Assembly: GCF_017562075.2 (NCBI RefSeq)
Contig: NC_054084.1
Coordinates: 43,631,197-43,695,196, forward strand
From: Anopheles merus
Lineage: Eukaryota; Arthropoda; Insecta; Diptera; Culicidae
Direction of reading: 5' to 3'
DNA: 64,000 bases
Shown here: positions 52,801-64,000 of the stretch, piece by piece
Numbering within the stretch: position 1 is the stretch's first letter
How the letters are laid out: each line of letters opens with the position of its first letter
Position numbers and translations under genes: made by a program
The notes under the pieces: model-generated
Seen by the model: the letters and a program-made list of their open reading frames with translations, nothing else
What the model was told of the DNA's origin: nothing
Databases searched by the model: none

Positions 52801-55800
52801 ATGAGACGTATATTAGAAACAATTTAAAATTTTCCCTATGTAAGAATATGTCCAGCTATAAACTAATCACATGACTCTCTATTTTCGTCGCATTGTTTGT
52901 GAATCCAATAAAGCACTCATCAAGATGCATTTAGCAGATGGCAGACGGTGGTTATAAACTTAAAGCTTAGATAATTTGAAGAACGCAAGAACTTTTTTTT
53001 AATTATTATAATTGATTACTTTTTTTTTGCTGATTTTACACAACGGATCATAGAACATATGTTCATATACTGAAAAACGCCCTAAACTCTCTTTGAATAG
53101 CTTTTCTCCGAAAGAGTATGTTGCTGAGCGAGCCGAGCATTCACATTGTTGTTAGCTGTTGCAAAATGGTTTAATAAGGCGATACTTACTATCTCGCGAT
53201 GTATCTGAAGGTCTAAAGTCATACATACTGAAAATATGATACTTTAGAATAATATCTGCTTGAATTAATGTTAGCAGTGTTGCAATTGTATATATTCAGA
53301 TTTACTAACCAGCGCAGTACACTAATACAGGCAATTGTAAGCATTCCCTTCGACTATCAGTGATAAAATAGTCTCTAATATTGAACCCAAACAAACTGTC
53401 CAAACATTGTGTATACACAAAGCTAGAATATGTATCCAAGTGAATAGTATTATATGTATTTCCTTACAAATCAATTTCACTTAAAATGCTACATGCAAAA
53501 GAAAATAACATCTTGCTCATATAACTTACCAAGAGCGATTTTATTACGAAGCGAATAATTTAAAACAAAGCACACTTCCCCTTTTTGCCCTAACATTAAT
53601 AGACACGTTCATAATCAATAACGCTTTCTCATTTCCTCTTTTAAGTACAGTAATCCTCTGTCATCATTTGTCAATTCAAGATCAAGGTGCTAAAATATAT
53701 CAGAGAGTAAGGTGGTAAGTGAGTGTACCGTACCGTAATCGCTGCCCCTCCTGAACCATCGGACCATCCAAGGAGACCCCGTGTAAAGTGCTGTTGAAAA
53801 TGAACTAACGTTCTTAAGCTAGCTGCCCGATAGTACCGCTAGGTGCTTGTGTCCTCCACATATCCGTACATTGTTTGCTGCCTGTCTCGAAATTTGCTCG
53901 CGCTGGAGAAATGTGGCCACTTTCCTGACAGAAAATAGCCCCTCGTGAGTGGTGTTTTGCCGTGAACCGTACGGCACTGTTTCCCACAATTGCGGACCAG
54001 CAATGCTTGAGCGTTGAGTCACAAGTGCGTGATGTACAGGTTGCCAAACTCACTCCGTACGACAGTACGGGGACCTGAACCGACGAGGGGAAAGCGAACG
54101 TACAAAGCATAACCACAAACGCCCAACACGACGGGGATGGTCGGGCATTTTATGTTACGCGCCCCATTGCATCGCCCGGGAACAGGTTAACAGGGATGTG
54201 TTTTTTTTTTTCTCTATCTCTCTCTCTTACGGGTGCCTCTCTCTCTTTGTCTCTTCCCTGCTTGCCTTCACACCGTTTGGTCTGACGGTATGTTTCGGCA
54301 TTGCATAACACTTGGCATAATTTCCGCACCAGCAGGAGTAAAGTGTTTGAGAGCATGTGCGTCTGTGTGTGATTGTGCTGTTCGCTTTGTTTTGTGTCCA
54401 CTCCACTGCGACGGCGGTGGCGTCGGCACCAGGTTTGGTGGTCTTCGCTCATCCTCTCGAGCGTCCTCACTTACCACCGAAGGGGGGTTCAAGCACTGCT
54501 TGCCAATCCCGTACAGTTTAGCCTCGTAACCTGTGTGCCAATGCTACGGTCAGCATCTTGCGAGGCGATTGCGTGGAGGGCAAAACAGAAACAACATTTC
54601 TATCCTCTTCCCATCCTACTCTATGGCGAATGGCGAGCGCACCTCACTTCCAAAGTGCTGCTTAACTGAACGAGCTTTTAATTGTTTGTGTAAAATAAGT
54701 TCTTTAGCGCGAATTATCATCACGCGCGGTATTAGTACCAACTACGACAGGCTGCATTTCAAACAAGCGTCTAGACGCTAAGGCCTGCTTGTTTGGCAAG
54801 CAGGGCAGCACTCCGGCGTCTGTTTCCCTCCCCCATTCTGCTGTTTCCATCCACCCATTTCTTCGAGGGCGTAAGTCATTATGTGTGGAGCAGAGCAAAA
54901 CCTAAGCCCACCAACCTTTAGCAGAGGTAACAAAAAAACGCAGGACAAGTATCGCTACATGACCCACGAACGCGGGCATGGGAAGCCGGCCAGGCCGACG
55001 GTATGACGGCTTGATGTTGCAATAAATCAAAAAGCCAAATTAATGCAAGTGAAATTATATACGCCATCGTCCTCGCCGTCGCCCCTCTTGCTCCTGCCCC
55101 AACGGTGGCGATCAAGCGCGGAGGCTGAAAGAGTGAGGTGGAGTGAGAGCGTCGTCGTCATCGTCACCAGTGCCAGGTTTTACTCATCGTCCTTGCTGAC
55201 TTGTTTTGCTCGGGTCGTTTTTGCCCTTCTGCCTTGCACGGAACATCGGCTACATCAGAACCCCGTCCCCAGGCCCAAACGCAAGCGAACGATACGAAAA
55301 GCTCCGAAAAGCGAAAATTGCGGGTGGTCAGGTGTCCAATAACGAGTGTATGTACAAGAAATTCAAACTCGACTCTGGTTGTCACGAGCCCTTCCCTCCC
55401 CTACACCCCCTCTGATGAGGGGAGCGGGACCACTGAGCGAACAACAACCCTAAAATCAAACCTGTATTATGCGCCACAATGCCCCACCAGTGCTGCGCTA
55501 CGTTTCGAAGCGCTTTTATTGTCATTGTTGTTGTTGTTGTTGTTGCTGCTGCTGCTACGTCTTTGCATCCAACTTTTGGGGAATTTTCGCTCCACACCGT
55601 CTCCACCCTCGTTTCGCCATTCTCAGCAGGTGGTCCACATGTGTCATGTGCCGGGGGCCTTCCCGGGGTTCATAAAAAGTCATCCCCTGTGCCCCCATTC
55701 CCAGTCAAGACACTAGAGACCTGCATTATCCGTCCGCTATGATCGGTTCGCTTTCGTCCTTCCTTCTTTTGCGCCGGACAGATCAGATGGAACCGATTAT

Positions 55801-57113
55801 CTAAGCTATCTCGATGTAGGCGACGACGTGGTCAACTCTACCTCCAAAAAAGCAACCCACACACAGAAAAAAGGCTTCTGTGGAAGGATGGTAACCTTAT
55901 TCTCGGAAACTGGAAACTGAACCTTCAAAAACCTCCAAACGATGGTCGTCCCCGTCAGTGCAATTTATCCACCAAATAATCGGAGGAGGAAAATCTCATT
56001 CACTCGACGCGTCCACCATAGAGACAAGCGATGTACCATCCTCTCTAAACTGGTCTGGTCTGGTCTCTGGGTCAGCTGTACAAGAATGCTTCGATACCGA
56101 ACCGGGACAACCGTATTCCCGAGCGCGCGCGTTGTCCACTATCTAGCCGTCATTAATCCTAATCCGAATGCGTAATAAATCTAATTTCGCATGCAACATT
56201 AACTGCGACACGGTGCGAGGAAGCAAAATCGGGACCTTCCCGGGGTGGGTTGAGGATAGACAAAGAGTGTGTTGCGGCGTTGTGGACCGCTTAGGGCAGT
56301 GCTACCACGGCACGGGGCAGTCCGTCTAGTCTGGAGAGCTGCTCCTTCGCAGCGTCTCGAAGCTGTCTCCCGGTTTTGCAGTTACATCAGGGACACATAA
56401 AGTCGGCATAACTCATGTCAAGGGGCGGTTCTGATCGTGCGATCAAGATTTCACACGATCGTTCACCGAAACTGCATGTGTTGCTCTAATTTTTGCGCCC
56501 GTTTACAGGTCTAGCGTCATGTTTCGCTGCATCTTCGCGCACGGTAAGGTTGAACGTTAAATTTCTTCTTCGTTTGAGTTTCGTTAAATAATTTAGATGT
56601 TTAGCATGTAGAGCAAACGCAGTGTGGAAGTTTTTTACATGGTGAATGATTATTTAATAACAGGATTCATTCAATGCAAGAAAAGAGATTTTAAGTAGTG
56701 TTGATGTCGATAGCAACAACGACACATAACACATCGTGACAACGGTAGCATAATCGTACACAATTTTTGCTTTCAAAGAATTAACAAACTTTCTAAAAGA
56801 AAAATGCAATACCGGTTTTAGGTATGTAACAATAATATTAGTTATTTAACGAAATCACATCCACTACATGCTCACCAGTGAAATACAATGATTTTTTTCC
56901 ACATGAACATAATAATTACAACTAAACATCAAGCTTCCAAATATTGCAACGTGCCAATGTTAATTTTGATTGATCCCATAGGAAAGGAACTATCATCTAA
57001 GCATTGCTCGGATGATGCGATTGTCAAGAAGACTCTTGTGTTTCTTTGATCGCTTTTAGTTGAGCCAGATTGTCTCCCGTTCTACAGGATACTTGGACAA
57101 TGGCTACACATAT
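46856..57113. other. Non-coding DNA; no supported gene
   Basis: 46.9-47.9, 48.8-49.1, 51.3-51.6 and 52.3-53.7 kb are strongly AT-rich. 47.9-48.8, 49.1-49.7, 50.1-51.3, 51.6-52.2 and 53.7-56.5 kb are GC-moderate. A 234-codon open frame at 48093-48797 is the longest non-repetitive frame here but lacks domain similarity. A TTG/CTG trinucleotide run lies at 55522-55557, and its translation inflates a frame there. Nothing else was recognised. Confidence 0.45.
55522..55557. repeat. (TTG)n(CTG)n microsatellite
   Basis: A TTG run passing into CTG. It is not part of a supported gene. Confidence 0.85.
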
Positions 57114-57268
57114 CCTTCTTCTTCGTCTATTCGGCGTAACAACCTACGCGTTCATGCCGGCCTATACAGACTTTCGAGATTTATAAGTATCCATGCATGC
57201 AGATAGTCGATCCTTGCCACAGAGAGCCTATGATAATATCAGGCTTGACCCCACGACGGTTATGTTGT
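57114..57268 (-). mobile_element. Second, diverged tRNA-derived SINE
   Basis: On the minus strand the order parallels SINE200: a pol III B-box-like GGGGTCAAGCC (57242-57252), then GGCAAGGATCGACTATC, then TATAGGCCGGCATGAACGCG and GTTGTTACGCC, ending in a GAAGAAGAAG tail at 57114. The body differs clearly from SINE200, so this is a related but distinct family or an old subfamily. The A box and 5' end were not defined, and no target duplication was identified. Confidence 0.55.
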
Positions 57269-58833
57269 TACCAATTTTTTGTAATAGACATTCTACCCTA
57301 TTGCATTTCTTAAATACGGCAATATCCAGCGTCATGAAGAGCCTGCTCGAACATTTCGACTTTCACGAGAATATCAATGTATTTAGGGAGCGTTTGCACT
57401 TTATTCAATAATTATTACATCAAATATGTCTACAATTTTCCGCAATTCGTGTTTGTCCCTATTTTTAAGAGACAATTATAAATTAAAAAATCAATATATA
57501 AATCATTCTAATCTACGGTGCAAACCGCTTGCAGGTGTTGCAGGTGACCAAACATGTTCAAAACATGTGTTTATGATACGTCTTATAAGCACAATATGAA
57601 ATAGAAATTCTAGAAGGAAAGTATAACTTGAGCGATAACTGTTTTATAGTTACTTAAGTTACTGATAAATGATGAAAATGGTATATTTAGAACAATGATT
57701 TGAACCAATTTTAAGATAATCATATACTTTTTTACTTGCAAATAAACCTACTGATGCCATATTTATTTAAATTGCATTTGGAAAACGAGTTTTTTTAGTT
57801 AAAATTACATGACTTAATTTTACGCGTAGCCTATCATACCTATCAATCATACCATACAGTGGAATTCTAGGTACACCTAAACCATACTGGACATATTTAA
57901 AAGCATTCATCAATTAAAATGTGTTATGATGTCGATGAAAAGTAAAATTAAAAAAAAAGTTGAATGAAATGTTATTAAGGTGTTTTGACACTTTCCGTAG
58001 ATGTCACATCTCAGATTTTGTAGTAAAATCACTCTAATCACTTCTACTTTTTTAAAATCCTTCCCCATAAATCCAGCAAGCTACACTCATCGACAAAGAA
58101 TGCACTTTTTATTGATTGCTTCATTCCAGCATTCACACACTAACCCTTTCCCAATAACCAAAAGATCGCACCACCATATTGTCGGCTCGCTGAAACCGAT
58201 CGATCGATCGTTAAAGGTTCCCCAAATTTACATAAGTACGCGAGCTTGCCGGATCTCCTAACGTGCTAAGTATAGTGCGTCTGTGATTATTTCTCCCTTC
58301 TTTCCAGTCGACCACATCCTGCACCCACTAATAGCTAATTTTCGCACTCCATACCACTGCAACGGTTATCGGATTGGAGGGTAACGCACCGGCGGGAGGG
58401 TAGAAATGGGACAGGAAAATTAAGTGCAACGGTATGAAGAGGCCCCGCAATAAATGCAAAACAACAACAGAAACTGCAGACACACCCGGGACGTAATATC
58501 TATCGTCTGGGCTGCGGCTCGTTTGCGGTCGTAAAAGTTCCATCGCACATGGGTGTTTGTGTGTCTGGTAGGACTTTTCCACCAACTGCCGGAAGCGGGA
58601 CGGCAATGATGCAGCCAGGGGAGGTAGAGGTGGACTTGCGCCTGGTCTTGGTGGAATGGTAGTAAAGAGATAAAACTCTCTCCCGATATAAAATCGTCAT
58701 CCGCCAGACGCAGGGACGCGCGTCCTGATCGCAGCGGGAGCCAAGGGGTTGGGAAAATGCCGTCTACCATGTGGGGAAATGGAAAGCTGAAAGGTAGAAG
58801 GTAAGATTCCACACCCCCAATCAGCGACTGCAT

Positions 58834-58855
58834 CCAGCCAGCCAGCCAGCCAGCC
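58834..58855. repeat. (CCAG)n tetranucleotide repeat
   Basis: Five perfect CCAG units plus two bases. Confidence 0.85.
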
Positions 58856-59513
58856 CGTCAGTTGGTCCGCCCGACGGCTAGAGTGCAATGCGACCAGTGC
58901 ACCGGAGGGGGCCTACAATCGGTGCGGGACGCGCGTGCCCTCCAAACACTCCGATCCAAAGTCTGCGCCGTGCTACTGCTGCCTGCCGGTTTTATGATCT
59001 ATTCGCATACTCTTTTTTACAGCTTATTATAAACCACGCAAACTGTGCGCGAAGGTTGTGGCGCGAGGCGCTGCAAGGGATAACCGGCTTAATAGCCGCG
59101 GTATTTGCGGCGGGCCAAACAAAGTGCAATCACCGACCGATCATCGTCTAATTACCGCACTCTACGCGTCACTTCACGTACTGTGCGACGGGGTGGACAG
59201 CGCTTTACACACTCACACACATACACATACACTCCTTGTCTATCTCCTTCGCTACCCCGTCCACTTGCACTCCAGCCGTCTTGCCGGGTGGACTTGAGAA
59301 AAGTGCATCGTCGCATAAGATCGCACCAGTCGGTAGCGGTCACCATCCCCGCTACCGAGTTGGTGCAGTTGCGCTTGTCAAACAAACTCTCACAACGCTT
59401 GCAGTGGGCCATACAAAACTGTCCACCAGGTCCGGTATGGGGTCGGAGAGGATGTAGGATCCGAGGAACGAGGGCAGAGATGCCATCGTCTGCCAGCCAT
59501 TTCGATCTAAATC

Positions 59514-59515
<2 letters not shown>

Positions 59516-59602
<87 letters not shown>
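59516..59602. repeat. Long perfect (GT)43 microsatellite
   Basis: 87 bp of uninterrupted GT/AC, the longest simple repeat in the window. It should be highly polymorphic and can adopt Z-DNA. Confidence 0.98.
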
Positions 59603-59603
<1 letters not shown>

Positions 59604-62600
59604 CGGCAGAACATTCACACAGATCGGGGGCTTTTCCTACGAATTTGTTTTGTGGACGAACTCCGAACCATAAAACATATTTTCCCATACGTATAAATAT
59701 AACACACAGCAAAGAAACAGGCATACGAAAACGCTCCACCTCCACCGAGCAGCGAAGGGTGGGGGGGGGGAGGATTTGGGAAGAGCAGACGGAAACAACA
59801 ACATGCCGACCACGCACGGTGGTGGTGGAGACACAAAGCCAAAAAGTCGCACAATTACAGAAACTGTCCGTGTGTCACTCATGCCGCACTCGGAGAGAAA
59901 CTAAAGTAAAAAAACTATTTGACCGCCGCAGAAACAACCTGTGCCGGAGGCGTGTGAAATCCGGCCGTACATCAATCCGCCATTCGACATTCGGCGTACT
60001 CCACCCGCAACCTTTCGGAACAATTACAGTTACGTACATCGCGTCCCAAATGTCACAGGTCGTCCTGGGTTGCAGGTACGCCCAAAACCCAGCCACACGA
60101 CAAGCCCCCAAGGCCTTGTGGACTTGGCGAGCAACGCCAAAGCAAGGGTGAATTTTAAGTCCATCCTTTGAGCAGATGTACCGAGCCCACTGTTTCCACC
60201 ATTGCACCACAACAGAAGGAACAACGCCTCTTTCAGCAGCACCATCACAGTGTACTGCGGAGAAATGTTGCTTTTTTATGACCCATTACGCAAATGAGGC
60301 CATCGGCGCATAAATCGCGCAAACACAACCGTATTGTGCCTGAGTATATGTGTTTGTGTGGCGTAGAATGGGATTAGGCATTAGCGTCCTCGTTGCGCCC
60401 GCCGATTTAATTGGTGGTTTGGCTGCACTTACACACTAAGAATGGGCGCTTATAAACCACGCGTCAATTGAGGTGATGATGACATTTTATTCGGATTTAA
60501 ATCTTTCTCTTTAAGTGATTGTTGGTCTTTCTCTCTCTCACACTCTTTCCCAAACAGGCAGGCCGGTTTTACAAGTCTTTTCGAGCATTAGCGGGAACGG
60601 GAAATGTGAAATTGTTTGCAATTACGGCAATTCGCGTGCCCATAAAATGAGTTTATAGCATACTTGTTTTCGGGAGAACAGAATAAAACAGTGCATGAGT
60701 ATCTAATCGTGTGTACGAATTGTAAAGGAAAAAAGAACAATCCACGTACACATAATAAAATATGATAAAATTGTAACTGGTTGAAAGTTAATCATACAGT
60801 TATTCTGAAACATACATACATATGACTATGCTTTTGTTTCGATATCATATTATTCGTATGCCAAACGATTGATGCGATATCATAAATCAAAGATCATAAA
60901 ACAATAATATCTCTAGTGAGGTAATAATATTCAAATAATAATTTAAAAACAAAAAACAAAACCACCAATCATACTCACTCGTTATCGTTAACAGAAGATT
61001 TATTAGCCCAAACTGTGAACATGCTACTTCACTTAATCTCAAACTCAGCGCACATAAATATTTAGAAATCCTGTTTCACTCGTGTCGTCAGGCTGTACAA
61101 TGCCATTCCTGTACCAACAGCATCTTCCCACAACGTTGCAACAATGTTGCTAACATTAGCTACTAATTAACTGGCGATTTAAAGCTGCCGCAATGGTAAA
61201 CCAAGCAGCTGGGACGCAAAGGAACCCCAGCATGTGTGGGTAAACTCGACCAACCATTCCCGCCCGTCGGAGAATTTCAAATTTTAATTAACTTTCTAAT
61301 GATACGCACTCTCGGCGTGTCTGTTCTGCCATGTACGCATCTTAGCACGAGAATAAGATTGCCCATGATGATATGCTTTGTCTGCTCTCTTTGTGCAATT
61401 CGGGGGATTCGTGGGTTGGGCACGAATTTCATTATGATGTGATAAAAATCAAACGTGAATGGAAAAGCATTTTGGATGTGAGGTTTAAAACTAAAAACAC
61501 ACGAGGACTGTTGATATTATTATTATGTAATTATGCAATTACAGAATAGTGCAAAAAGCATACACATAAGATACTAGACAAACCGTCTCCAACAGGAATT
61601 ACATTAATATCTTGAAGAAAAATGCATCCTTCAACACTAACACGATAATGATTCGCTGGTAGCGAAAATTAATGTCATCAAGCACCAAACTACCGCGCAC
61701 GGGTGATGTACGGAGCGAGCAAAGCAAAGGACAAAAACGCAGCCCGATCCAGCCCAAACAAACAGCATAAAAAACCAAAAGTGACACAGCGTAAGAAAAG
61801 AAAAGAGCGACAAGAGTGTTGGTTAGAGAACGTCGTCTCGGTGATAAAAATTATGGAAAAGTCATTGTCCTTCGCAATGCGACGCTCTTTTTTTGTGTGC
61901 CCTGCCATTGAGGCGATATGTTCAGCGTTTTGCTTTACACACATTCCTTCCTCTGTTCCCCTTTCCTGGCCGCCAATGGGAGGTGGTGGTAGAGTTTTCC
62001 ACGCGCATCTATTGGCCCGCTGCTGTCCTTGCTGCTCACAGTAAATTTTTTTAACTCCGTTGTTCATGTTTTTTTTTCTTATTCTCTTCCAACCTGTCCA
62101 CTTCCGTCACTCCCGCACACACTTGCTGCATTGCACTTGTGCTTGGCCGCCCTTGCGCACCATTTGTCTTTACGCAAAGACACACACACACAAACACCGT
62201 CTTATCGCTCCCGTGTCTGCCCTTTCTTACGAGGTGCACTTTTGCGAAACAGGTTCCGCAGCAGTGGTAATGCTCCTAGGCGCACATCGCCCAAAACAGC
62301 CGGCTGCTGCTGCGTCAGTGGCCATGTCACGAACAACGCTGCAACAACGCTGCAGCCACGCTTGATGCGATGTTGATGCGTTTCAGCGCCCCGTATACCT
62401 GCCGCCCGCTTGCAGATCCCAGCACGCCACAGCCAACCAGCACGCAATTGGCTGCAGCCGGCGTGGATGCAGCAAGCAGGGCGGCTTGTTGCACCGTTGC
62501 ACAACTGCAGCCACCACCAACGCCGATCGGATGTGGCACATTCGTCATTTTTTATCGCCATCAGATAGGAGGTATGTTAAAATATTTTAATAATTATTCT

Positions 62601-63268
62601 ATTTGTTTTTGTAGGCTGCTCGCTTTCTTCACTGTGTCGCTAGTGCACCATACGAGAAGAAAGGTATCGCTATCTCGTACACGCTCTGCCATTTCTACTG
62701 CTTTCGATCCGAAGTGCAGATTGCCCAGGCGGCAGAAACAGCAGCATCATCCACCACCCGGCCCAATAAGCACCACCCTCATAGACCGTGCGCGAGGACA
62801 AACAGCGATGGACGAAAGGGTGGGGGCAGCATTACTGCTACAAATATCAACAGCAGCCGGTGCTGGACCTCGGCTGCCCTTAAGTGTTTAAAGATCCATC
62901 TAATAACGTAATTGCATCTTCCTGTCGCCTTTGGCGAAAGCAAACTGCAACGAGCCTACACCGATCGTGCCCGCCAGATGCAGCGCGCGGAATCTTGAAT
63001 GAAGCAACCGGAGCAACCGCGTGCCTCGTGGATCGGGTGTATGTGTGTGTGAGCGTGTGGAAAACCGGCTCACTGGGAATCGGCTACACTTGTGAACCGG
63101 CTTCCAGTGCCGATAGCGTGGAAAATATATCTCGCGACGACCACGGCAACGGCGACGGCCTGCGTGAGTGGGATTCCGCTCGCTCACAACGGAAGTTGTG
63201 CATTTCCTTCTCCTTCTCCCGCTGCAGTAGCTTTCGTTGTGCTGCGGTCGATGTGAGATTCCCACCAT

Positions 63269-63294
63269 GATCATCATCATCATCATCATCATCG
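63269..63294. repeat. (ATC)n microsatellite
   Basis: About eight perfect ATC units. Confidence 0.85.
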
Positions 63295-64000
63295 ACATTA
63301 CCGCCACCGGGTTGGGAGTCACCGGGGAAAACCGCTTCGCATGCTCGTAATCCTTCTCTTTGGCGTTAGCGTTTTCTCTTGTTTTAAGTTTTTGTTTTGT
63401 GTATGTAGTGGGCCGCACTGTGGACCCCACCTTTGTCGCTGCTTAGAGCGCACTCTACTTGTTGCACTCTCGAACGTCAAACAGGTTACCGGAGCGCTAC
63501 GAGGGCGTGCGAGTGTTTCCGCAACATAACGACACAGCATTAGCCCGACGGGTGTATCAGCTTGGAATCCTTTTTTCTGCTCTTTTTTTAGCTAACTAAA
63601 TGTGCAAGGTGTGCTACAGCAGCGTCTCGGTACTTTGCAGCAAAGTCAAGCAGATTCGTAAGCAAAACAGAAATAAAAAGCTCAATCGATTAATAACCAT
63701 TTGACAGTTATAAATTTTATCATTTTATTATTATTACTATCGGCGTATAACGATAGCTAGGACGCTCGTGCATTTGGAGGTGCTGCTGCCCAAGTGAGAT
63801 TAATATTAAATCGAATGAAGAGTTTTTCTCAATTTCAGCGCTTACAGCTCCAAGGCACAGGGAAAACATAATAAGCAACATAACAAGCAAGGATGCAAAC
63901 TATTTCAATTAAATATTTTAGTATACGGTTCAACTGCAATATTTTCATAAAAGTCAAATTTTTCAAGTCAAAACCTATTTTTGTGTGAGAAATTAATTAA

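Larger units (their letters stand above)
57269..64000. other. Non-coding DNA with microsatellites; no supported gene
   Basis: 57.3-58.3, 60.7-61.2 and 63.6-64.0 kb are AT-rich. 58.3-60.7, 61.7-62.5 and 62.6-63.5 kb are GC-moderate. The long frame across 59.1-60.15 kb exists only because an 87-bp GT run is open in every frame. A short interval at 60275-60330 and 60630-60660 has several TTTATG/CATAAA motifs. No splice-flanked exon or known domain was found. Confidence 0.45.

Noticed and set aside
59105..60151. 348-codon open frame on the + strand, with an antisense 221-codon frame
   Set aside because: Both depend on the GT/AC microsatellite, which is open in all frames (Cys-Val or Thr-His repeats). 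Flanking residues show no domain.
1..64000. CRISPR arrays, operons, riboswitches, rRNA or canonical tRNA genes
   Set aside because: The sequence is eukaryotic in character. I saw no regularly spaced direct repeats with unique spacers and no intact tRNA apart from the SINE head.

Overview
The window looks like mosquito chromosomal DNA, most likely from the Anopheles gambiae complex. The evidence is a full-length and a 5'-truncated copy of a tRNA-derived SINE that I recognise as SINE200, a single intron-bearing C2H2 zinc-finger gene with dipteran-style CAG/CAA glutamine tracts, abundant CA/GT microsatellites, and no bacterial-style gene packing.

Only one convincing protein-coding region is present. 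It is a large + strand exon at about 9.52-11.39 kb encoding the C-terminal part, or all, of the Klumpfuss (klu) orthologue, an Egr/WT1-like transcription factor with four zinc fingers and a PLDLS co-repressor (CtBP) motif. A good splice acceptor lies just before it. The 5' exon or exons and the promoter were not identified: either they lie left of the window or they are non-coding and unrecognised in the first 9.5 kb.

Layout: 1-9.5 kb is upstream, probably intronic, non-coding DNA. 9.5-11.4 kb is the klu exon. 11.4 to about 19.6 kb is AT-rich DNA that could be a long 3' UTR, with Pumilio-type sites, an AU-rich element and AATAAA signals, but it is broken by a more GC-rich block at 14.0-16.1 kb. 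The remaining 44 kb has no credible gene. It holds alternating AT-rich and GC-moderate non-coding DNA with microsatellites and a few transposon fossils: SINE200 at 23.35 kb; a pair of inverted arrays of 21-bp (heptad-like) units at 31.5 and 31.9 kb; a decayed mariner-type transposase split by a SINE200 insertion at 44.5-45.1 kb; the 3' end of a LINE at 46.5-46.9 kb; and a second, diverged tRNA-derived SINE at 57.1-57.3 kb.

A lone developmental transcription-factor gene beside more than 50 kb of gene-free DNA suggests a regulatory landscape controlling klu and/or a neighbour outside the window. That is inference. I did not find a clearly new biological system. The most unusual items are the inverted heptad-unit arrays, the nested mariner/SINE fossil, and the unresolved 5' structure and 3' UTR of klu.
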